In this document: positions 1 to 4,787 of the stretch, in pieces
Layout of the letters: each line of letters opens with the position of its first letter
How positions within the stretch are numbered: the stretch's first letter is position 1
Translations under genes and position numbers: made by a program
NCBI GenBank assembly: GCA_009914645.1
Contig: VFLB01000330.1
Span: 1-8,745 of the forward strand
Length of the DNA: 8,745 bases
Reading direction: 5' to 3'
Origin: Synechococcaceae bacterium Bin_79_3
GTDB taxonomy: Bacteria > Cyanobacteriota > Cyanobacteriia > PCC-6307 > Cyanobiaceae
Notes under the pieces: model-generated
What the model saw: the letters and a program-made list of their open reading frames with translations, nothing else
What the model was told of the DNA's origin: nothing
Databases searched by the model: none

Positions 1-245
1 AGACACTGAGCCCTTTGTTTCTGACCGTAGGCATTGCCTCCCGTGGCCACATATTCGGGTTTGATACTAAAAAGCTGTTTTGCAGACTCAGCAACGATTT
101 TTTGTTCGTTCTCGCTAAGAATTTTTGCCACCCTTAGGCGCTGAGTTCCACCACTAAGGAAATCAACCATCGATTGCAATTCGCCACCACTGGGGTAACG
201 CAGCTCATCGTCTGCTTGAAGGATCAGATCGCGTACAACGCTCAT
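1..245 (-). CDS. apcD: Allophycocyanin alpha-B chain, N-terminal part (cut by left edge)
   Basis: ApcD is the alpha-B allophycocyanin subunit, a terminal emitter in the phycobilisome core that passes excitation energy to the photosystems on the thylakoid surface. The visible 81 codons start MSVVRDLILQADDELRYPSG and reach GGNAYGQKQRAQC. The last complete codon, Cys81, is the expected bilin attachment cysteine. The ILQADDELRYP start and NENEQKIV-like helix fit ApcD better than ApcA (which has SIVxxSIxNADAEARY) or the beta chains; this rests on remembered family sequences. About half of a roughly 160-residue protein is missing. The ATG is the only sensible start, with no Shine-Dalgarno sequence ahead of it. 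The gene is divergent from rlmD across about 100 bp. Its presence is the best organism marker in the window, because it implies phycobilisomes. Confidence 0.94.
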   Translation of the reverse strand, partial: MSVVRDLILQADDELRYPSGGELQSMVDFLSGGTQRLRVAKILSENEQKIVAESAKQLFSIKPEYVATGGNAYGQKQRAQC

Positions 246-347
246 CGCAGTGCCGGTGCCTAATACAGCTTATCTAACCCAAGCCACCAAGCTGCCTAAA
301 ACCTTTGTTTTGCCTTGGTCTGTAACGCCACGACTTATGGTCGTGTT
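246..347. promoter_or_regulatory. Divergent spacer between apcD and rlmD
   Basis: This spacer must hold the start signals of both apcD (minus) and rlmD (plus), unless rlmD uses the TTG at 315. I see no hexamer pair close to the sigma-70 consensus on either strand. Minus-strand TAGATA (276 to 271) is a weak -10 candidate for apcD without a partner -35. The hexamer CCAAGC occurs twice, at 279-284 and 287-292, with an 8-bp period on the upstream side of apcD. This could be a tandem activator site or chance. A short hairpin at 329-345 is listed separately. Confidence 0.4.
329..345 (+). repeat. 6-bp inverted repeat just before the likely rlmD start
   Basis: CACGAC at 329-334 and GTCGTG at 340-345 are perfect reverse complements around the 5-nt loop TTATG. 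The stem ends 2 nt before the GTG at 348. In an mRNA beginning upstream it would form a small hairpin touching the start codon, which could affect initiation. If translation instead begins at TTG 315 this is coding sequence. No T-run follows, so it is not a terminator. Six base pairs can arise by chance. Confidence 0.35.
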
Positions 348-1712
348 GTGAAAACAAATCCCAGCCAGCCCAATCTGCTCACCCTTGAGATCCGCGATCT
401 CAGTGGGGAAGGTGATGGCATCGGCGAAGAAGGCGGAAAAATAGCCTTTGTTAATGGTGCTTTGCCCGGTGAACAGGTAGAGGCTCGCCTCACCGGTGCA
501 TCCAAAGGGATGGTGCGTGGAGAAATTCGTAAATTGCTGCGTGCTTCACCTGAACGCCGCTTGCCTGCTTGCATCCTTGCTGGTGATTGCGGGGGCTGCA
601 GCCTTCAGCACTGGAATGATTCAGCTCAGGCAAACTGGAAGCAAAGCCGAGTTCAACAAGCATTAAAAAGAATCGGTGGCCTTGATATAGAGGTGCAGAC
701 GATACTCGCGGCAAAAGCGGTTTTGGGTTACCGCAACCGCGCAATCATCCCAATTCAGCCCTCAATCAATGGAATAAAGGCTGGTTTTTACAAACGTCAA
801 AGCCACGACGTAGTGAATATGAATCACTGCCCAGTGTTGGATCCACGTCTCGATGCACTGATTGCACCAATAAAGCAGGATCTAGAAGAATGTGGCTGGC
901 CCGCCTACTGCGAAGCAAGCCATAGCGGTGAACTTCGTCATCTTGTTATGAGGATTGGCGCAAACAGTGGCGAAATACTTCTGGGTTTAGTGGTGAGAAG
1001 TTCCCCTCTAGATGGGGTTGATGTGTTGGCTCAGGAATGGCTAGAGCGATGGCCTGCTGTGGTGGGAGTTGTGCTGAACACTCAACCAAAACCAACAAAC
1101 ACCCTGCTTGGCCCCACCCAACAACTAATTGCTGGAAGGCCGTGGCTTCTAGAGCGGTTTGCTGATTGCAGCTTTGCCATTGGCCTGGATACTTTTTTTC
1201 AGGTTCATACCCCTCAAGCAGAAAAACTAATCCCACTTTTACAGCAAGGCCTCGCACTAAAAAGTGGTGAGGTTTTGATTGATGCATTTTGCGGTGTTGG
1301 AACCCTTGGCCTGCCATTAATTTGCGGCGGTTCAAGGCTAATTGGAATCGAACAACATCAAGCAAGCATTGAAAGAGCCGAAGATAATGCTCGCCTTAAT
1401 AATTTAGAAAACGCAGAATTTATAGTTGGGTCGGTGGAAGAAAAACTGGCTGAGCTATTGCCAATAGCGGATGCGCTTTTACTAGACCCCCCTCGCAAGG
1501 GCCTTAGCGAACGTTTAATTGCAACTATCAACGAATGTCCGCCGGAACGGATAGCTTACGTAAGTTGTAATCCATCAACATTGGCGAGGGATCTTGCTCG
1601 CCTCACCAGCGGTGGTGAAATCGAATTGATTTCTGTTCAACCAATAGATTTTTTCCCTCAAACAACCCATTGCGAGGCTGTTGCTCTACTTAAACGCGTA
1701 ACTTCGCGTTAA
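348..1712 (+). CDS. rlmD: 23S rRNA (uracil-C5)-methyltransferase, TrmA/RlmD family
   Basis: Transfers a methyl group from S-adenosylmethionine to C5 of a uracil in 23S rRNA (U1939 in E. coli numbering, if orthologous to RlmD). Numbering from the GTG gives 454 residues. They comprise a TRAM RNA-binding domain (about 10-65), four cysteines for a 4Fe-4S cluster (C75, C81, C84 in CxxxxxCxxC, and C161 in NHCPVLD), a central RNA-binding region, and a Rossmann methyltransferase. The methyltransferase shows the SAM loop DAFCGVGTLG (312-321), DPPRKG (380-385), the nucleophile C407 in SCNPSTLARD, and the general base E443 in THCEAV. The usual QxN before the SAM domain reads QVH here. GTG 348 is preferred over TTG 315 because it puts the cysteines close to their E. 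coli positions; neither start has a Shine-Dalgarno sequence. RlmC/RlmCD specificity cannot be excluded. The 3' end overlaps pheT. Confidence 0.9.
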   Translation: MKTNPSQPNLLTLEIRDLSGEGDGIGEEGGKIAFVNGALPGEQVEARLTGASKGMVRGEIRKLLRASPERRLPACILAGDCGGCSLQHWNDSAQANWKQSRVQQALKRIGGLDIEVQTILAAKAVLGYRNRAIIPIQPSINGIKAGFYKRQSHDVVNMNHCPVLDPRLDALIAPIKQDLEECGWPAYCEASHSGELRHLVMRIGANSGEILLGLVVRSSPLDGVDVLAQEWLERWPAVVGVVLNTQPKPTNTLLGPTQQLIAGRPWLLERFADCSFAIGLDTFFQVHTPQAEKLIPLLQQGLALKSGEVLIDAFCGVGTLGLPLICGGSRLIGIEQHQASIERAEDNARLNNLENAEFIVGSVEEKLAELLPIADALLLDPPRKGLSERLIATINECPPERIAYVSCNPSTLARDLARLTSGGEIELISVQPIDFFPQTTHCEAVALLKRVTSR

Positions 1713-1721
1713 AAGTTTTTT
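1690..1721 (+). terminator. Terminator-like hairpin in the rlmD/pheT overlap
   Basis: AACGCG (1693-1698) pairs with CGCGTT (1705-1710) around a 6-nt loop. Two more pairs (1690-1691 with 1712-1713) follow across one mismatch. In plus-strand RNA the stem is followed by AAAAG and then six U residues (1716-1721), which resembles an intrinsic terminator for rlmD. The stem contains the stop codons of both rlmD and pheT. On the minus strand no U-run follows, so it is unlikely to end pheT transcripts. The 4-5 nt between stem and U-run make it a weak terminator. Confidence 0.45.
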
Positions 1722-4137
1722 GCAGCAATTCTATTGTTTTTAGCATAAGTGGTTCCACCTGCTCATCTCTTAATGTGGAATCTTCTGCTCGAAACCTAAG
1801 CCGTACGGCAATACTGCAGAAGCCGGGATCTACTTGAGCGCCAGTATATCGATCTAATAACTGTACATTTTCCAAAAGTGAGCCAGCCCATTTACGAATT
1901 GAGCTCAGTATGAGCTTCGCCTCTATGGTTTCAGACACAACAAATGCTAGATCTCTTTCGCTCGCTGGTACAGTTGGATAGGCTTTAAAAACTGGGTTAA
2001 AAAGATTATTTGCACTGGCAGCAGTTAATAACTGCTCAAGCTCAAAATCAAAGAGACAACATCCACTAGGGAGCTTGCGGCTATCTGCTAATTCAGGATG
2101 TATTTCGCCAAATATTCCAACCACCTTCCCGTTCAGGTATAAACTAGCGCCACGGCCAGGGTGTAATTGTGGTTCGCCATTAAAGGGTTGATCCTCTAAT
2201 TCTAGGCCGATTTCTCTTAACGCTTGTGCAATTACTCCACGCGATTGGTAGTAATTTGGATGATTTAATTGCCCACTATTACTCCATAATTCGGAGCTTT
2301 TATGGCCGCAAATAATGCCTGTTAAACGGATTAATTCTGTATATTTATCCTCATTTTTTGTAAATACTGTGCCAATTTCAAATCCCCAAAATCCAGGTTG
2401 TGGGGATTGTAAATTTCGGCTAGCTGCCAACAATAATCCATCACTTAAATTAGTGCGAAGATTGCCATAATCTGCTAATAGTGGATTAGATAGAGATACT
2501 TGTTGAATATCGTTGTTGTTATCTTTTGGTACCAATGATAAATGTGTTAATTCCTGTAGACCCGCTGCCCGAAGTGCGCAGCAAAGCCGCCTTTGCAATT
2601 CTTCTTTTGCATTTAAACCACCAGGCTCAAGTGGATCAGGGAGGTGGCTGCAAAAGCGGTCGTAGCCAACTAGGCGCGCCACTTCTTCAATTAAATCCAC
2701 CTCCCTTTTTAGATCACCCTGGCGGGCAGGCGCCACCATCACATGCCATATTTCAGATTCAGATTGGGGTTCCCCTTCGCTACGAACATGGCAGCCCAAG
2801 CTCTCGAGAATAGTTACCACATCTTCACTATTTATTTCTTCATAGCCTGAATCGCCTCCATCAAGGGGGCCTAAAAGTTTTTCAAGGGCAGTTCTGCGAA
2901 AGGAAATTGGCTCTATCTCCTTTGTATTTTTGGCAGCTACCCAACGCTTAGTTGCCTTAGCACCACAAATTTCTCGAAGTAAATCCACTGCACGATCAGC
3001 TGCTGCTAAACAATTGGCCTTTGCAACGCCCCTTTCAAAGCGTGCTGAAGACTCACTGCGAAGTGAGGCGGCCCTACTGCTGCGGCGCACTTGAGAGGCG
3101 GAGAATACTGCCGCCTCTAATAAAATACTTTTAGTTTGTAATTGCACTGCGCTGGCTTCACCGCCCATCACTCCTGCTAAAGCAACAGGAATATCCTGCT
3201 CTGTAACCAATAAATTATCACTGGTTAATTGTCGATCTATCCCATCAAGGCATTTTAAAACCTCGCCGGGTTTTGCTAGCCGGAGGCCAAAGCAAGCAGA
3301 ATCACCCACCAATTTGCTGTCGTAGGCGTGCAGCGGTTGTCCCGTTTCCAGCATCACCAGATTTGTGATATCAACAACGTTATTAATGGATCTCTGCCCC
3401 GCTGCCTCGAGCCGGCGTTGCAACCAGAGGGGAGATGCCGCCACCTGCACATCCTCTATTGCCGTGAGGGAGAAAAGTTCGGAAAATTCGAATAACGACT
3501 CACTTTCTAAATTTTCAGCTTTTGAGCCCTTTGAAACCTCTGGAAATACAACAGATAGCTGTTCAAGAGCGGCCACTTCTCTTGCTAACCCCAGCATCGA
3601 TAAGCCATCAGCTCGATTTGCAGTGATTGCTAACTCAAAAATTCGATCATTCAGGCCCAATAACGGACCAACCGGTTGACCTAATTGAGGTAATTGCTGA
3701 CCTGAGGAAAGGGCAATTTGCTCCAGGTCCACAATTCCTTCAACATCAGTATCGAGGCCAAGTTCGGCGAGGGAACAGAGCATTCCGCAACTATCTACCC
3801 CTCTTAATTTCGCCGGTTTGATATCAAGTTTTATTGCTGGCAGATAGCTACCAATAGTGGCCACGGCCACAGCCATGCCCTCTTTCACGTTGCTGGCGCC
3901 GCAAACGATTTGTAAAGGTGCACTAGCTCCTATAGAAACATCGCAAATATTTAATTTTGTGGCATCAGGGTGGGCTGTTATGCGCTCAACTCGTCCGCAC
4001 ACCACTCCTTTAGCCCTCAGGCTTAGATCCTCATCCGCTTCCACTTCGAATCCAGCCATCGAAAGCTTTTCAGCTAGAGCCGATGGATCACAGCTGAACG
4101 GAACTAGCTCCCTGAGCCATTGCAGCGATACGCGCAT
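1690..4137 (-). CDS. pheT: Phenylalanyl-tRNA synthetase beta subunit
   Basis: Beta chain of the cytoplasmic alpha2beta2 PheRS, which charges tRNA-Phe. The alpha chain (pheS) carries the aminoacylation site and is not in the window, so the two are unlinked here. The 815 residues are full length (E. coli has 795). The order is an N-terminal B1 part, an EMAP-like OB-fold tRNA-binding domain (about 39-152, with ITAHPDATKLNICDV), the B3/B4 editing domain (about 215-385, with GQPLHAYD and EAAVF), B5 (about 411-497, ending in KREVDLIEEVARLVGYDRF), the catalytic-like domain (about 500-705), and a C-terminal ferredoxin-fold anticodon-binding domain (about 717-815, with ASERDLAFVV). The start MRVSLQWLREL is typical of the family, so ATG 4137 is secure, although no Shine-Dalgarno sequence precedes it. 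It is convergent and overlapping with rlmD, and divergent from rpmG. Confidence 0.98.
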   Translation of the reverse strand: MRVSLQWLRELVPFSCDPSALAEKLSMAGFEVEADEDLSLRAKGVVCGRVERITAHPDATKLNICDVSIGASAPLQIVCGASNVKEGMAVAVATIGSYLPAIKLDIKPAKLRGVDSCGMLCSLAELGLDTDVEGIVDLEQIALSSGQQLPQLGQPVGPLLGLNDRIFELAITANRADGLSMLGLAREVAALEQLSVVFPEVSKGSKAENLESESLFEFSELFSLTAIEDVQVAASPLWLQRRLEAAGQRSINNVVDITNLVMLETGQPLHAYDSKLVGDSACFGLRLAKPGEVLKCLDGIDRQLTSDNLLVTEQDIPVALAGVMGGEASAVQLQTKSILLEAAVFSASQVRRSSRAASLRSESSARFERGVAKANCLAAADRAVDLLREICGAKATKRWVAAKNTKEIEPISFRRTALEKLLGPLDGGDSGYEEINSEDVVTILESLGCHVRSEGEPQSESEIWHVMVAPARQGDLKREVDLIEEVARLVGYDRFCSHLPDPLEPGGLNAKEELQRRLCCALRAAGLQELTHLSLVPKDNNNDIQQVSLSNPLLADYGNLRTNLSDGLLLAASRNLQSPQPGFWGFEIGTVFTKNEDKYTELIRLTGIICGHKSSELWSNSGQLNHPNYYQSRGVIAQALREIGLELEDQPFNGEPQLHPGRGASLYLNGKVVGIFGEIHPELADSRKLPSGCCLFDFELEQLLTAASANNLFNPVFKAYPTVPASERDLAFVVSETIEAKLILSSIRKWAGSLLENVQLLDRYTGAQVDPGFCSIAVRLRFRAEDSTLRDEQVEPLMLKTIELLQKTFNAKLRV

Positions 4138-4238
4138 TTAAAAGCAAGAGCAGCGGCTGGATCCTACCGATTGCCGCTACCCAATCGGTTATGCTCATGG
4201 ATTGTCACACCGCAAGTTAGAAGCGGCGCAACGTCCTT
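4138..4238. promoter_or_regulatory. Divergent promoter region of pheT and rpmG
   Basis: About 100 bp separates two opposite start codons of translation genes, so both promoters should lie here or just inside the genes. TATGCT (4190-4195, plus) is a 4/6 match to the -10 consensus for rpmG. The overlapping minus-strand CATAAC (4194-4189) is a 4/6 match for pheT. Neither has a good -35 at 16-18 bp. A perfect 8-bp inverted repeat (4166-4189) abuts the rpmG -10 candidate and would lie in the pheT leader. No riboswitch or T-box was recognised. The promoter assignments are weak. Confidence 0.45.
4166..4189. repeat. Perfect 8-bp inverted repeat in the pheT/rpmG spacer
   Basis: ACCGATTG (4166-4173) and CAATCGGT (4182-4189) are exact reverse complements separated by 8 nt. 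This is a good geometry for a dimeric DNA-binding protein, with half-site centres 16 bp apart. As RNA on either strand it would form an 8-bp stem with an 8-nt loop and no U-run, so it is not a terminator. It does not match the NtcA pattern (GTA-N8-TAC) or any operator I recognise. Confidence 0.6.
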
Positions 4239-4433
4239 ATGGCCAAAAACAAGGGCGTCCGGATCGTGATCACCCTCGAGTGCACGGAATGCCGGTCCAA
4301 CCCCTCCAAACGCAGTCCTGGGGTGTCTCGTTACACCACAGAGAAGAACCGCAGGAACACCACCGAACGGCTGGAGATCAAAAAGTTCTGCCCCCATTGC
4401 AACAAATCCACTGTCCATAAAGAAATCAAGTGA
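4239..4433 (+). CDS. rpmG: 50S ribosomal protein L33
   Basis: Small protein of the large ribosomal subunit near the E site. The 64 residues are a complete bacterial/plastid-type L33: start [18 protein letters not shown], then a basic middle with [12 protein letters not shown], and end [17 protein letters not shown]. Two CxxC pairs (C15/C18 and C51/C54) make this the zinc-binding C+ form. The ATG gives the family start exactly. An overlapping frame around 4202-4420 is only a shadow. No Shine-Dalgarno sequence is visible. It is the first gene of a probable rpmG-rpsR-ribonuclease unit, 88 nt ahead of rpsR, with a terminator-like hairpin between them. In cyanobacteria and plastids rpl33 and rps18 are commonly neighbours, which supports both calls. 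Confidence 0.98.
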   Translation: MAKNKGVRIVITLECTECRSNPSKRSPGVSRYTTEKNRRNTTERLEIKKFCPHCNKSTVHKEIK

Positions 4434-4435
4434 GT

Positions 4436-4448
4436 TGAGCGAAGCTCA
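4436..4448 (+). repeat. Small hairpin just after the rpmG stop codon
   Basis: TGAGC (4436-4440) and GCTCA (4444-4448) pair around the loop GAA. An alternative fold pairs GTGAG (4430-4434) with CTCAC (4445-4449). It begins at or just after the rpmG stop and has no U-run behind it, so it would act, if at all, in mRNA 3'-end stability or processing. It is short, and may be chance. Confidence 0.3.
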
Positions 4449-4471
4449 CCATCCCAAAATTTCTTTGCATC

Positions 4472-4508
4472 CTGCAACTATTCTCTTAGTTGCAGTTTTT
4501 AGTTTTTT
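4472..4508 (+). terminator. Intrinsic terminator or attenuator between rpmG and rpsR
   Basis: CTGCAACTA (4472-4480) and TAGTTGCAG (4487-4495) form a perfect 9-bp stem with a 6-nt loop. It is followed directly by five T, then AG, then six T (4496-4508). This is the textbook shape of a Rho-independent terminator on the plus strand. It ends only 13 nt before the rpsR ATG. Either rpsR depends on partial read-through from rpmG, or it has a start site within or just before the stem; TATTCT (4479-4484) is a weak -10 candidate without a -35. Confidence 0.78.
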
Positions 4509-4521
4509 CTTCTGAATTCCA

Positions 4522-4743
4522 ATGTCCAGTTCATTTTTTAAAAAGCGTCTCTCCCCAATCAAGCCAGGCGATCCTATCGACTATAAGGACACTGAGCTTT
4601 TAAAAAAATTTATAACTGAGCGTGGCAAACTATTGCCTCGTCGCATGACAGGCCTAACAGCTAGACAACAACGCGATTTAACTAATTCTGTCAAGAGAGC
4701 TCGCATCATGGCTCTATTGCCATTTGTTAATCCTGAGGGTTAA
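4522..4743 (+). CDS. rpsR: 30S ribosomal protein S18
   Basis: Small-subunit protein that pairs with S6 on the platform of the 30S and binds 16S rRNA. The 73 residues cover the whole family length. After a basic start ([13 protein letters not shown]) comes the conserved core: [19 protein letters not shown] at about 19-37, [15 protein letters not shown] at about 39-53, and [13 protein letters not shown] at about 56-68. The ATG is the only start that fits. The upstream sequence is pyrimidine-rich (TTTTTTCTTCTGAATTCC) with no Shine-Dalgarno sequence. A strong hairpin plus T-run lies immediately upstream. The stop codon is within a 7-bp inverted repeat. The ribonuclease gene follows after 44 nt on the same strand, suggesting co-transcription. 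Confidence 0.98.
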   Translation: MSSSFFKKRLSPIKPGDPIDYKDTELLKKFITERGKLLPRRMTGLTARQQRDLTNSVKRARIMALLPFVNPEG

Positions 4744-4758
4744 TGTTTAAGCATTAAC
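4739..4758 (+). repeat. 7-bp hairpin around the rpsR stop codon
   Basis: GTTAATG (4739-4745) and CATTAAC (4752-4758) are perfect reverse complements with a 6-nt loop, and the rpsR TAA lies in the left arm. The stem is AT-rich and no T-run follows, so termination is unlikely. In RNA it could mark a processing site between rpsR and the ribonuclease message, or protect the rpsR 3' end. Confidence 0.4.
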
Positions 4759-4787
4759 ATCAAGCAGATCTTAATAAATACATAATT

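Noticed and set aside
319..326. Minus-strand GTTACAGA resembling one half of an HLR1 (RpaB) site upstream of apcD
   Set aside because: HLR1 needs two tandem half-sites 2 bp apart. The second half here does not match.
946..1365. Long reverse frame (139 codons) inside rlmD
   Set aside because: It is fully antisense to conserved RlmD coding sequence and resembles no family. It is a shadow frame.
4191..4220. Nine-codon upstream frame (MLMDCHTAS) ahead of rpmG, possibly a leader peptide
   Set aside because: It has no run of a regulatory amino acid, no Shine-Dalgarno sequence and no downstream attenuator pair before rpmG. Frames this short are expected by chance.
4164..4433. Overlapping frames on both strands around rpmG (72 and 84 codons)
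   Set aside because: L33 is unmistakable in the third frame; the others are its shadows.
4599..4605. T TTA AAA slippery heptamer in rpsR, as used in -1 frameshifting
   Set aside because: It encodes the conserved LLKKF of S18, the full-length zero-frame product is the normal protein, and no stimulatory structure follows.
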